Under the pieces are notes generated by a model, which was not told where the DNA came from, ran no database searches, and saw nothing but the letters and a program-made list of their open reading frames with translations. A stretch of 64,000 bases of DNA from Acidobacteriota bacterium (lineage in GTDB: Bacteria > Acidobacteriota > Blastocatellia > Chloracidobacteriales > JADJPF01). The DNA lies in the NCBI GenBank assembly GCA_016213785.1, contig JACQZQ010000100.1, positions 1-64,000 of the forward strand. Direction: 5' to 3'. Shown piece by piece: positions 18,844-28,821 of this stretch (position 1 is its first letter; every line of letters begins with the position of its first letter). The translations under genes and the position numbers were made by a program.

Positions 18844-19434
18844 TTGACATTCATAAACTACGCTTCTCGGGAAATTAACTGTAAAATCGTTTACTATGGC
18901 CCTGGCCTTGGTGGTAAAACCACTAATTTGCAGTATATCTATGATACTACTGCACCACAGGCTAAAGGCAAATTAATCAGTCTTGCAACTGAAACTGACC
19001 GTACTTTGTTTTTTGACTTTTTGCCCTTGGAACTAGGTACAGTACGTGGTTTCAAAACACGTTTCCACCTCTACACTGTTCCTGGTCAAGTCTTCTACGA
19101 TGCTTCTCGTAAGTTAATCCTAAAAGGGGTTGATGGGGTCGTCTTTGTAGCTGATAGTCAAACAGAGCGTATGGATGCTAACATTGAATCACTTTGGAAC
19201 TTAGAAAATAATCTTAAGGCTCAAGGTTATGATTTAATGAAAATTCCTTATGTGCTACAACTTAATAAAAGAGATCTTCCTAACATAATCTCTATGGATG
19301 AGCTAAAACGCGAGCTAATGCGTAAAGGCGAGCCAGTATTTGAAGCTGTAGCCTATAAAGGAGTTGGTGTCTTTGATACCTTAAAAGCAGTAGCTAAACA
19401 AGTGTTGGTTGAGTTAAAGAAAGGTAGCGGTTAA
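18844..19434 (+). CDS. mglA: MglA-like small Ras-type GTPase
   Basis: KIVYYGPGLGGKTTNLQYIY P-loop, VPGQVFYDASRKLILKGVDGVVFVADSQ, LNKRDLP; TTG start. Confidence 0.88.
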   Translation: MTFINYASREINCKIVYYGPGLGGKTTNLQYIYDTTAPQAKGKLISLATETDRTLFFDFLPLELGTVRGFKTRFHLYTVPGQVFYDASRKLILKGVDGVVFVADSQTERMDANIESLWNLENNLKAQGYDLMKIPYVLQLNKRDLPNIISMDELKRELMRKGEPVFEAVAYKGVGVFDTLKAVAKQVLVELKKGSG

Positions 19435-19796
19435 GGTAAGCGCACTTTAGTCTTAAGAGAAAGCATACTACATTGTAAAATTTCTTCTAGGCTTTTTACC
19501 TAAGGGCTATTTCGTTCGGCTCTTGGCTGCTTATTTCTATGACCTTTCTTTATAAACAACATTTAATTTTAAGAAATTGATCTTACCTTTTTAATAAAAT
19601 CTCCTTCTAAATTCTCCTTTAGTTAATAAAACTTAAAATTAAAAACTCAAACTAATTCTTCATATTTTCTTTAAAAATCAATAATTTAGATTACTTTTAA
19701 CCAGTTTAAGTCGTCAGTTAAACCCTCTTATGTTATCTTTCTAGTTTTTAGTTAGTTTTAGTAATAAAACATATTTATTAATTTTAGGAGGGAAAA

Positions 19797-21386
19797 TTGA
19801 AAAAAATAACCAGAGCCTTATTAAGTGTTTCTAATAAATCTGGAATTATTGAACTTGCACAAGGCTTAGCAGATCTAGGTATAGAAATAATATCTACAGG
19901 AGGAACAGCAAAAATACTTAAAAATCATAACGTAAAAGTAATAGATGTTTCAGAAGTAACAGGTTTTCCAGAAATCCTAGATGGACGTGTAAAAACCCTA
20001 CATCCAAAAGTCCATGGTGGAATACTCGCTAAGCGTGATGACTTAGAACATCAAACAACTATTAAAGACCAGTCTATTAGTTATATAGATTTAGTTGTAG
20101 TAAATTTATATCCTTTTTCTGAGACTATCTCTAAAGAAGGTGTTTCTTTTGATGAAGCAATTGAAAATATTGATATTGGTGGCCCTACAATGATACGTGC
20201 TGCTGCAAAAAATCATCAGGATGTAGTAGTTGTTGTTGATACAAAAGACTACCAAAAAATCTTAACCGAATTAAAAGAAAATAATGCTCAAATAAGCCAA
20301 AAAACTAAACAACGTCTTGCAACAAAAGCTTTTGCTCACACTGCAACTTATGATTTAGCCATAGCAAATTACCTTACTCAACTTACTGATGAGAAAAACG
20401 ATATTTTTACTGGCTCTGTAACAGACCAAATGCCTAAGCATTTAGTCTTAAGCCTATCTCAAAGACAATCACTGCGTTATGGCGAAAACCCTCATCAAAT
20501 GGCAGCACTTTATGCTGATTCCCTTTCTTTAGAAACAGGCGTTGCTACAGCTAATCAACTTCAAGGCAAAGAGCTTTCTTATAATAATTTTCTAGATCTT
20601 GATGCTGCCTGGACTTTAGTCAGTGAGTTTTCTGAGATAAGTTGTGTAATTATTAAACATACTAACCCCTGTGGTGTAGCTTTTGGTAGAACTCCTAAAG
20701 AAGCTTTTGAGCTTGCTAAAGCAACTGATCCTTTATCTGCTTTTGGTGGAATAATTGCTTTTAATGTTGCTGTTGATAAAGAAACTGCTTTAGCTATGTC
20801 AGATTTATTTGTTGAAGCAATAATAGCTCCTGATTTTCTTGAAGAAGCAAAAGAAGTTTTTACAGCAAAAAAGAACCTTCGCTTGCTAAGAAAATCTACT
20901 AGTGTAAATCCTAAAGAAAAAATAGCTAATTTATTAGAAATAAAGCATATTTCTGGAGGTTATTTATTACAAACAAAAGATACTTTTCAAGTGCTAAGAG
21001 AAAATACTAAAGTTGTAACTAAGCTTCAACCTACAGAAGAACAATGGGCAGCACTCGACTTTGCATGGAAAATCTGTAAACATGTTAAATCAAACGCTAT
21101 TGTATATGCTCGTCAAGGTCAGTTAGTTGGGGTTGGTGCTGGACAAATGAGCCGTATTGACTCTGTACGCTTTGGAGCGACAAAAGCGCAACTTTCTTTA
21201 AATGAGTGCGTAATGGCAAGTGATGCTTTCTTCCCATTTAGAGATAGCATTGATCAAGCCAAAAAATATGGGATCAACGCAATAATTCAACCTGGAGGCT
21301 CTATTCGTGATACAGAAGTAATTGCTGCAGCTGATGAGCTAGGTTTAGCGATGGTCTTTACTGAGATTAGACATTTTAAGCATTAA
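19797..21386 (+). CDS. purH: bifunctional AICAR formyltransferase/IMP cyclohydrolase
   Basis: ALLSVSNKSGIIELAQGL, STGGTAKIL, GRVKTLHPKVHGGIL, RYGENPHQMAALY, IKHTNPCGVA, GGSIRDTEVI. Confidence 0.95.
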   Translation: MKKITRALLSVSNKSGIIELAQGLADLGIEIISTGGTAKILKNHNVKVIDVSEVTGFPEILDGRVKTLHPKVHGGILAKRDDLEHQTTIKDQSISYIDLVVVNLYPFSETISKEGVSFDEAIENIDIGGPTMIRAAAKNHQDVVVVVDTKDYQKILTELKENNAQISQKTKQRLATKAFAHTATYDLAIANYLTQLTDEKNDIFTGSVTDQMPKHLVLSLSQRQSLRYGENPHQMAALYADSLSLETGVATANQLQGKELSYNNFLDLDAAWTLVSEFSEISCVIIKHTNPCGVAFGRTPKEAFELAKATDPLSAFGGIIAFNVAVDKETALAMSDLFVEAIIAPDFLEEAKEVFTAKKNLRLLRKSTSVNPKEKIANLLEIKHISGGYLLQTKDTFQVLRENTKVVTKLQPTEEQWAALDFAWKICKHVKSNAIVYARQGQLVGVGAGQMSRIDSVRFGATKAQLSLNECVMASDAFFPFRDSIDQAKKYGINAIIQPGGSIRDTEVIAAADELGLAMVFTEIRHFKH

Positions 21387-21403
21387 GAAAGGATATTCTC
21401 ATA

Positions 21404-22393
21404 ATGAGTGAGCCTAATGATGATTTACCAATTATTGAACCGGAAGAAAGCGATAAAATGCGTTGCCGATTTTGTGGACGGCTTAATAAAATAAAAACGC
21501 ATAGTACTAATGCTAGTATTCGTTGTGGACGCTGTAGACTTCCACTAAGTGAAGATCCACATAAAAAATGGACAAACCTAGATCCACATAGTTATATCCA
21601 CCCTCTTGACTCTCAAGCCTTAAGCGCCCTAAAAAAAATACCTGGTATTGATACTATATTAAAAAAACTTCTAGAAATATTTCATGAAAGTTCTGCTAGG
21701 GTTCTATTTACAGGTAATGCAGTAAGGGTTAGTGAAAAGCAATGCCCTGATCTAGATGCTAAACTAGATGTAGTTTGCGCTACTTTAGGTATTGAAAAAC
21801 CAGAGCTTTATGTTTCTGTGACTGCAAACGGTGGACTAGGCTTTAATGCTTTTACAGGTGGAGTAGAAAAACCCTTTATTGTTATTTACTCTTCTCTTCT
21901 AGAACGCCTAGATGATATGGAAGTCCTTGCAGTGCTTGCACATGAAGCGGGTCATATTCATGCTCAACACCTTCTTTATAAAGTAGCTGCCGATCTTTTG
22001 TTTTTCCTTAGCGATATAATCTTAAGAGGATCACCCTTTGCTCCTTTAGCTGAAATCCTTTCTTTACCAGTAAAAGTTGCACTAGTAACTTGGAGACAAA
22101 AAGCAGAGCTAAGCTGTGATAGGGCAGCACTCTTAGTTACTCAAAATGAAAGAGTTGTTGCAAGCACTATGATGAAATTAGCAGGCGGCACATTAGCCTC
22201 AAAACTAGACCTAGATGAATTTATTGCCCAAGCTAAAGATTTTGATAAAAAAGCAGCAGAAGATTTTTTACATAAATTCTGGACTACTTTAATTGCAGGC
22301 TCTATGAGTCATCCTTTTCCTGTTTGGCGTGTCTCAGAAATTATTGAATGGGCTGAAAAAGAAGATGGTTATAAACGCCTAATTAATGGCTAA
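21404..22393 (+). CDS. M48-family zinc metalloprotease with N-terminal zinc ribbon
   Basis: AHEAGHIHAQH (HExxH) and CRFCGRLN...CGRCRLPL. Confidence 0.85.
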   Translation: MSEPNDDLPIIEPEESDKMRCRFCGRLNKIKTHSTNASIRCGRCRLPLSEDPHKKWTNLDPHSYIHPLDSQALSALKKIPGIDTILKKLLEIFHESSARVLFTGNAVRVSEKQCPDLDAKLDVVCATLGIEKPELYVSVTANGGLGFNAFTGGVEKPFIVIYSSLLERLDDMEVLAVLAHEAGHIHAQHLLYKVAADLLFFLSDIILRGSPFAPLAEILSLPVKVALVTWRQKAELSCDRAALLVTQNERVVASTMMKLAGGTLASKLDLDEFIAQAKDFDKKAAEDFLHKFWTTLIAGSMSHPFPVWRVSEIIEWAEKEDGYKRLING

Positions 22394-22428
22394 CCCCATT
22401 AATTAATCAAAGCTTAAGGCTTAAAATA

Positions 22429-22464
22429 TAAAGCCGTAGGAAAAGTTAATTTCTTACGGCTTTA
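22429..22464. terminator. bidirectional hairpin between convergent M48 and Fur-family genes
   Basis: taaagccgta / tacggcttta. Confidence 0.7.
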
Positions 22465-22485
22465 TACTGTGTGTTGTTAATTAAT

Positions 22486-22872
22486 CTAGTTATTTACTTC
22501 TTGACAGCTTTCACATAAACCAGAAATCTTTAAAGAAATCTCTTCCACCTTAAAACCTTTTGGTAGTGAAAAATTATTAGTTGTTGGAATAGCTATATCC
22601 ATTAAATCTAATACCTTATGGCAAACTCTACAAAATAAATGGTCATGCCTTGAAAGCCTTGCATCATACCTAATAGCCTCTTCACCAAAAGAAACCTGCT
22701 TTATTAATCCGCTTTCAGAGAGATATTTAAGAGAATTATATACAGTAGCAAAACTTAATCGCGGTGATTTTTGTACTGCGCGATCAAAGACTTGGCGTGC
22801 AGTAGGGTGATCCATACTTTCTTTTACTACTTCAAAAACTGTTTTGCGATGAGAAGTAAGTTGGTTTTTCAT
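22486..22872 (-). CDS. Fur/PerR-family transcriptional regulator
   Basis: HPTARQVFDRAVQKSPRLSFATVYNSLKYLSESGLI, RHDHLFCRVCHKVLD, CESCQ. Confidence 0.9.
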   Translation of the reverse strand: MKNQLTSHRKTVFEVVKESMDHPTARQVFDRAVQKSPRLSFATVYNSLKYLSESGLIKQVSFGEEAIRYDARLSRHDHLFCRVCHKVLDLMDIAIPTTNNFSLPKGFKVEEISLKISGLCESCQEVNN

Positions 22873-22881
22873 ATTTTTATA

Positions 22882-22896
22882 TTAGAATAGTTCTAA
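22882..22896. promoter_or_regulatory. putative Fur/PerR-type 7-1-7 operator upstream of the fur/perR-like gene
   Basis: ttagaat-a-gttctaa, one mismatch from perfect symmetry, 10 bp upstream of the start codon; resembles PerR box TTATAATNATTATAA. Confidence 0.6.
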
Positions 22897-22928
22897 AATT
22901 TAAGTCAAGCAAAGTTTTAACTACTCCA

Positions 22929-22980
22929 ATAAAGAAAATCCTAAAATTGTTTTAAATAATTTTTAGGATCTTTTCTTTAT
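22929..22980 (-). terminator. hairpin downstream of the 22993-23883 gene
   Basis: ataaagaaaatcctaaaa / ttttaggatcttttctttat, long stem with 2-nt bulge. Confidence 0.6.
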
Positions 22981-22992
22981 TAGTTTAGCTAG

Positions 22993-23883
22993 TTATTTTA
23001 TTGATACTCCACTACTTCTAGCTTCTCTTTGTAATTGTTCTAAAGAAGTAGTTGATTTTTCATATTCTTCTTGGGCTTTCTTTAACTCAGCTTGTGCTTG
23101 ATCAATAGCTTTTTTAGTTTCAGGGTCTGTATAGTAAGAGTTTCCTACGCGGGTGGCTTTACTAGAGCGACCTTGATAAGCACGTTGTTGAGCTTCATTA
23201 AGACGATTTTGGTAAAGTTGGATTTTACTTTCTGCTGTTTGTTGTTTTTCACTTAAATCTTTATAGTTTTTAGTATAATAGGTTGGATTGGGGCTACCAT
23301 CTTTATTGGTTTTAGGAATATCTTCTAGTTTGGGTTTATAACCTTGGCCTTCGCCCTCTTTTTTAAATTGCTCGGAAGCACTTTTAGCTTCAGCATATTT
23401 ACTATTAAGAGTTCCTAAATTTTGCTCAGCATCCTTTATTTGTTGAGAAAGAGTATCAAACTCTTTTGGATCAAGATTGCCAGAACGAAGCCTGTTGCGT
23501 AGTTGTTGAATAGACAATTCAGCTTGGGTTTTTTGTTGATCTAATTCTTTTTGTTTTTGATCTAATTCAGTATTTTTCTTTTGCCATTCTTGGTCTTTTT
23601 TAGCTTTTTCTTCTTTAGCTTTTTCTTCATCCTTCTTTGTTTTATCGTCTTTTTTTACTTTGTCATCTTTACTATCTTTACTATCTTTACTATCTTTATC
23701 ATCTGATTTGCTTTTATCATCTTTTTTTTCTGCTTCTTTTTCTGCTTCTTTCTCTTTTTCTGTTTTAGAATCTGCCCGAATGCCAGAAGGAAAATCATCA
23801 TTGGTAATGGTCTTAGGTTTTTGTGCAAGTGTAGGCATACTTAAGCTTAAAATAAGTCCGAATGTTAAAAGAATATAACGCAT
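22993..23883 (-). CDS. secreted highly charged coiled-coil protein
   Basis: Signal peptide MRYILLTFGLILSLSMPTLAQ, KDSKDSKDSKDD low-complexity region, Q/K-rich coiled coil. Confidence 0.6.
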   Translation of the reverse strand: MRYILLTFGLILSLSMPTLAQKPKTITNDDFPSGIRADSKTEKEKEAEKEAEKKDDKSKSDDKDSKDSKDSKDDKVKKDDKTKKDEEKAKEEKAKKDQEWQKKNTELDQKQKELDQQKTQAELSIQQLRNRLRSGNLDPKEFDTLSQQIKDAEQNLGTLNSKYAEAKSASEQFKKEGEGQGYKPKLEDIPKTNKDGSPNPTYYTKNYKDLSEKQQTAESKIQLYQNRLNEAQQRAYQGRSSKATRVGNSYYTDPETKKAIDQAQAELKKAQEEYEKSTTSLEQLQREARSSGVSIK

Positions 23884-24166
23884 AAATACCTCCTTAAATA
23901 CAGCTTTTTAATTTAATTTTTAATTATGCTAATGATAGTACTAAATTAAGCCATCTTTTGCAAGTCTTGGACTTAATAGAAATTAGAGAAAGAAAATAAG
24001 GTTAAAAATAAAAAATATTTTATAGATATCTAGGTAATTGTCTTAGTAGGTTTTTTTATTAAATATTTTAGTTTTTAACGCCTAAATTAAATTGGACAAT
24101 AATTTGTTTCTATAAAGATATTATTATGTTATAAAAATGACCTACCTAATAATTACATAAAAGGAA

Positions 24167-26431
24167 ATGTCTATGGCTGTTGGTAAAAGTATTACCCGCA
24201 CAGAAGGACGGGATAAAGTAACTGGTAAAGCAAAATATATTGACGATTATACCTGTCCTGATATGTGGTATGGAAAAACTCTTCGCTCTGAAATTGCTCA
24301 TGGTAGAATTATTTCTATTAATTTTTCAGATAGCTTTGATTGGTCACAAGTTGTAGTAGTTGACTATAAGGATATACCAGTAAAAAACCTTGTAGCTTTA
24401 ATCTTTGATGATCAACCCCTATTGGCTGAATCTGTAGTTAAACACGTAGGAGAGCCAATTATTTTAATTGCTGCTCCTAGTAAAGAATTAGCAGAAAGAG
24501 CTATTAAAAATATTGAAATTACCTATGAAGCATTTCCAGCAGCATTAAGCATAGAAGAAAGTTTGTCTGTAAAAGCAAAAATTTTTGGCGATGATAATAT
24601 TTTTAAGCACTATACCATTACTAGAGGTAGTGTAGCAGATGCTTTTCAATCAGCCGAAATAGTTGTTGAAGGTAGTTATTTTGTAGGTCATCAAGAACAA
24701 CTCTATATTGAAACTAATGGAGTTATTGCTACTACTAAAAAAGACGGTAGTATAATAATTCAAGGTTCAATGCAATGTCCTTATTATATTCATCGAGCTA
24801 TTAAAGAAATTTTTGGTTTATCTGATGAACAAGTTGTTGTAATTCAGACTGTTACAGGTGGTGGTTTTGGTGGTAAAGAGGATTTTCCTTCTGTTGTTGC
24901 AGGGCATGCTGCTTTACTATCGCGTAAATGCGGCCATCCTGTAAAAATAGTTTATGAAAGAGGTGAAGACTTTGCTGCTTCTACTAAACGCCATCCTGCT
25001 CTTATTAAACACCGTACAGGCTTAACTCGTGATGGTCAACTCTTAGCAACAGAAGTAGATATTACTTTTGACGGAGGTGCTTATTGTACTTTAAGTCCTG
25101 TAGTTCTCTCACGTGGTGTTATCCATGCAATTGGGCCATATAAATGCCCTAATGTAAAAATTAATGGTAGTGTAGTTGCGACTAATACTCCTCCTAATGG
25201 CGCTTTTAGAGGTTTTGGTGTCCCTCAAGCTTGTTTTGCAGGTGAAATGCATATGGAAAAAATAGCTAAAACTCTAGGCATCTCTTCTGTAGAGCTACGT
25301 CGTAAGAATATGTTAAGGGAAGGTGATATAACTTCTACAGGGCAAAAATTACTTTATAGCGTTGGGACACAAGAAGTTTTAGACACTGTTATTGAAAGGT
25401 CAGATTATTTAAGTAGAGTAGAAGAATATAAAAATCCATCTGATAATAAATGTAGGGGAATAGGATTATCATTTTTCTATCATGGAGGTGGTTTTACAGG
25501 TAGCGGAGAGGAAAAAATTAAAGGTAAAGCCGCAGTAGAACTAGACACACATGGACAAGTAAAAATCCTTACAGCTTCTACAGAAATCGGGCAGGGCACA
25601 AAAACAATCTTTCGTCAAATTGTTGCAGAAGAGCTAGGAATTTCTCTAGACTCTGTAATTTTCGGAGATACTGACACTTCAAAAGTTCCTGATAGTGGGC
25701 CTACAGTGGCTTCTCGTACTTGTATGGTGGTTGGTAAGGTTATACAAATGGCAGCAGCTAATCTAAAAAATGAAATAAAAAAACTAGTTGCTCAAAAAGT
25801 AAATTGTGATATCTCTCAGGTAGAAATTGCAAATGGACAAATTTCTTGTCCAGATGTTGAAAAACTAAGTTTTACTCAAACTGCTATAGAATGTGTAAAA
25901 GAGCATGGCGAAATTAAAACAATGGCTCAATATAGTAGTCCTCCTGGAATTAAATGGGATGAAATTAATTATACAGGTGATGCTTATCCAGTATTTTCTT
26001 ATGGTGCTGATGTTGTTGAAGTAGAAGTAGATATGGACACTTATGAGGTAAAAATTACTAAAGTTATTACTGCCTCAGACATTGGTAAAGCAATTAATCC
26101 TGCTATGGCTGAAGGTCAAATTGAAGGGGGAATGGTTCAAGCTTTAGGTTATGGTTTATGTGAAGAGGTAGTTTGGCGAGATGGAAAAATTCTTAATAAC
26201 CGATTTACTAACTATATTATTCCTACTGCACTTGATATTCCTGAGATGGAGACTATTTTAGTAGAAAAACCTTACCCATATGGCCCATATGGAGCAAAAG
26301 GTTTAGGTGAATTGCCTATGGATGGAGGCGCACCTGCTTTGGTTGCTGCTATTGCAAATGCAACAGGCGCTTTTATAACAGAGATTCCTGCTACACCAGA
26401 AAGAATCCTTGCTGCTTTAGAAGCAAAATAA
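24167..26431 (+). CDS. xanthine dehydrogenase-family molybdopterin-binding large subunit
   Basis: GGGFGGKEDFPSVVAGHAALLSRK, PPNGAFRGFGVPQ, TEIGQGTKTIFRQIVAEELG, GAKGLGELPMDGG. Confidence 0.92.
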   Translation: MSMAVGKSITRTEGRDKVTGKAKYIDDYTCPDMWYGKTLRSEIAHGRIISINFSDSFDWSQVVVVDYKDIPVKNLVALIFDDQPLLAESVVKHVGEPIILIAAPSKELAERAIKNIEITYEAFPAALSIEESLSVKAKIFGDDNIFKHYTITRGSVADAFQSAEIVVEGSYFVGHQEQLYIETNGVIATTKKDGSIIIQGSMQCPYYIHRAIKEIFGLSDEQVVVIQTVTGGGFGGKEDFPSVVAGHAALLSRKCGHPVKIVYERGEDFAASTKRHPALIKHRTGLTRDGQLLATEVDITFDGGAYCTLSPVVLSRGVIHAIGPYKCPNVKINGSVVATNTPPNGAFRGFGVPQACFAGEMHMEKIAKTLGISSVELRRKNMLREGDITSTGQKLLYSVGTQEVLDTVIERSDYLSRVEEYKNPSDNKCRGIGLSFFYHGGGFTGSGEEKIKGKAAVELDTHGQVKILTASTEIGQGTKTIFRQIVAEELGISLDSVIFGDTDTSKVPDSGPTVASRTCMVVGKVIQMAAANLKNEIKKLVAQKVNCDISQVEIANGQISCPDVEKLSFTQTAIECVKEHGEIKTMAQYSSPPGIKWDEINYTGDAYPVFSYGADVVEVEVDMDTYEVKITKVITASDIGKAINPAMAEGQIEGGMVQALGYGLCEEVVWRDGKILNNRFTNYIIPTALDIPEMETILVEKPYPYGPYGAKGLGELPMDGGAPALVAAIANATGAFITEIPATPERILAALEAK

Positions 26432-26464
26432 GCAAAATAAGCAAAAAGACTATAAACTAAAGGT

Positions 26465-26938
26465 TTGGGGAAAAAGATGAGTGTGCAGCTAAATATTAAT
26501 AACAAAGATTATGTAGTAGAAGTTGCTCCAATGAAACGCTTACTAGATGTTTTGCGTGAAGATATTGGTTTAACAGGGACAAAAGAAGGTTGTGGGGAAG
26601 GGGAATGTGGTGCTTGTTCAGTTTTTATTGATGGTTCAGTTGTAAATTCTTGTTTAGTTCCAGTTTGTCAAACTAATGGTTCTAAGATAACTACGGTTGA
26701 AGGCTTGTCAAATAATGAGTTGAGCAAGTTACAACAAGCTTTTATTGATTGTAATGCTGCTCAATGTGGAATTTGTATTCCTGGAATGCTTATAGCTGCA
26801 CAAGCTTTACTTGACTTAAACCCTAATCCAAGTCGTGGAGAAATTCGCGAAGCAATTGCTGGTAATTTATGTAGATGTACTGGTTATATGAAAATAGTTG
26901 ACGCTATTGAAATTGCTGCAACAGCAAATAAGGGGTAA
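26465..26938 (+). CDS. xanthine dehydrogenase-family 2Fe-2S small subunit
   Basis: GTKEGCGEGECGACSVFIDG; QCGICIPGM; GNLCRCTGY. Confidence 0.95.
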   Translation: MGKKMSVQLNINNKDYVVEVAPMKRLLDVLREDIGLTGTKEGCGEGECGACSVFIDGSVVNSCLVPVCQTNGSKITTVEGLSNNELSKLQQAFIDCNAAQCGICIPGMLIAAQALLDLNPNPSRGEIREAIAGNLCRCTGYMKIVDAIEIAATANKG

Positions 26939-26939
26939 T

Positions 26940-27776
26940 ATGAATACAGTCTATTCTGTTAAAGAACTTAATGAAGCATATAAAATCCTTAGTCAAGAAT
27001 CTGTAAAGGTTATTGCAGGCGGTACAGATTTAATGGTGTTCTATAGTAGCGGTTTATCGCTACCTAAAAAGATTTTAGATATTTGGCAACTAAATGAATT
27101 ACGTAATATTAATGAAGAGGGTGATTATCTAAAAATAGGCTCTCTATGCACTTATACACAACTTATTAATGATGAAAGAGTTAAACATTTTGCTCCTTGT
27201 TTAGTTAGTGCTTCTAAAACTATAGGTGCAGTTCAAATTCAAAATCGTGGCACATTAGGAGGAAACATTGTTAATGGATCACCAGCAGGAGACTCTTTAC
27301 CAGTTTTAGCTGCTTTTGATGTAAAGCTAGAAATAGGTTCACTTAATGGTATTAGGCAGGTTCCATTTAATAGTTTTTACACTGGTTATAGACAAACAGT
27401 TTTAGCAGAGAATGAGCTTTTATTAGGTATTTTATTGCCTAAACAAAAGGATAGAGAAAAATCAGAGTTTTATAAAGTTGGTACACGTGCGGCTCAAGCT
27501 ATTTCTAAAGTTGTAATAGCTTTTCGAGCTATTGTAAATGCAGAAAAGAAAATAGAGTTCATCGCAATTGGATTAGGTAGTGTTGCTCCTACAGTAATTA
27601 GAGCTACAAAGACAGAAACATTGCTTAATGGTGCAGAAATAACCTTTGATTTAATTGAACAAGCTAGAGTACAACTTAGTCAAGAAATAGTACCAATAGA
27701 TGATATACGTTCTACAGAACATTATCGTAGAGTAGTAACAGGGAATTTGATTGCTAAGTTTTTGCGAGTTTTTTAA
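26940..27776 (+). CDS. xanthine dehydrogenase-family FAD-binding medium subunit
   Basis: VIAGGTDLMVFY; GAVQIQNRGTLGGNIVNGSPAGDSLPVL; ATG at 26940. Confidence 0.93.
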   Translation: MNTVYSVKELNEAYKILSQESVKVIAGGTDLMVFYSSGLSLPKKILDIWQLNELRNINEEGDYLKIGSLCTYTQLINDERVKHFAPCLVSASKTIGAVQIQNRGTLGGNIVNGSPAGDSLPVLAAFDVKLEIGSLNGIRQVPFNSFYTGYRQTVLAENELLLGILLPKQKDREKSEFYKVGTRAAQAISKVVIAFRAIVNAEKKIEFIAIGLGSVAPTVIRATKTETLLNGAEITFDLIEQARVQLSQEIVPIDDIRSTEHYRRVVTGNLIAKFLRVF

Positions 27777-27798
27777 AGAGAGTTAAAGGAAATTTAAT

Positions 27799-28224
27799 AT
27801 GGTCATAGATTTAAAAAAATTAGATATATTAAAAGAAAAGATTATAACAGCTACAAATTTTAGAGAACCTTGGGATTATTTTTTTGATAATTTTGCTGAA
27901 AATAATCAATTTCTTGATATAGGTAAAAAAGTTAAATATCCTGAACTAGCAAAAATGCTAGAAAAAGTAAGTCAACAATTACTTGATAATCCTAGTAAGA
28001 AGGCAAGTAGTATGTTACTTGTAGAAATACCTAAACGAAATTTTTATCATGGTGGTTATTTTATTGATAATAAACTAGCTAATTTTATTTTTTTTAAAGA
28101 TATAGATAAGGGAATGATAGCTATTACTTCTTCTTTTAGAAGTAAAGAAATTTTATTTAGCCGCTTTTCTCTTTTGGCAATAAAAAGCAATACTCCTATT
28201 ATTACCCCACCTTCTTTAAATTAA
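27799..28224 (+). CDS. hypothetical protein
   Basis: 141-aa ORF 22 bp downstream of the Mo-hydroxylase FAD subunit, same strand. Confidence 0.6.
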   Translation: MVIDLKKLDILKEKIITATNFREPWDYFFDNFAENNQFLDIGKKVKYPELAKMLEKVSQQLLDNPSKKASSMLLVEIPKRNFYHGGYFIDNKLANFIFFKDIDKGMIAITSSFRSKEILFSRFSLLAIKSNTPIITPPSLN

Positions 28225-28256
28225 TTCTTAGAGCTTTACAAAAGTACTAAGCTTTT

Positions 28257-28628
28257 TTAGTCTATTTCCTGTCCAAATTGAATTAAATAACCATTACAAT
28301 CTCTAATAGCAAATTCTCTCATTCCATAACCAAAATTCTCTATAGGGTAATCAACTATAACTTTATCTTTTAACTCTTCCCAAACTTCATCCACATTATC
28401 AGGGTAAAGATATAAAGAGCCTGTCATAATGGGTTTTTCTATAGTTGAATGATAGTTTCTAAGAGAAAACATAATTTCAACTTTATCTTTATTTAACATA
28501 GCCCAACAAGGGTCTTCTTGATTTGGATATAAACCATTACAGGAAAAACCTAGTTTTTCTGTATAAAATTTTATGGTTTTAATTAAATCATTGGTTTCAA
28601 GCATTGGAGTTAGATGTTTTAAGGTCAT
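28257..28628 (-). CDS. VOC (glyoxalase/bleomycin-resistance) family protein
   Basis: LTPMLETNDLIKTIKFYTEKLGFSCNG...FAIRDCNGYLIQFGQ; ATG at 28628 fits family N-terminus better than 28676. Confidence 0.8.
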   Translation of the reverse strand: MTLKHLTPMLETNDLIKTIKFYTEKLGFSCNGLYPNQEDPCWAMLNKDKVEIMFSLRNYHSTIEKPIMTGSLYLYPDNVDEVWEELKDKVIVDYPIENFGYGMREFAIRDCNGYLIQFGQEID

Positions 28629-28671
28629 AAGATTTATTAAATTAGGGAAATTAGAGAAAGTTGAAGAGATT

Positions 28672-28705
28672 TCCAATAACTAGAATAAAAATTCTAGTTA
28701 TTGGA
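28672..28705. terminator. perfect 15-bp hairpin between the two VOC genes
   Basis: tccaataactagaat-aaaa-attctagttattgga. Confidence 0.45.
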
Positions 28706-28821
28706 AGAAGATATATTTTATGGCTATTGTTAGATTAAGCATAAGATACTAACATAGTATTAAAATAATAAAGGTTTTAGGTTTAGCTAAAAATTTAATT
28801 TTAGCTTAAACTTAAGAATTG

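Noticed and set aside
23671-23697. Three 9-bp actatcttt repeats
   Set aside because: Explained by the KDSKDSKDS low-complexity coding segment of the minus-strand coiled-coil gene
24167-27776. Aerobic CO dehydrogenase (coxLSM)
   Set aside because: Large subunit has GAFRGFG of xanthine dehydrogenase-type enzymes and lacks the AYRCSFR active-site motif of form I CO dehydrogenase
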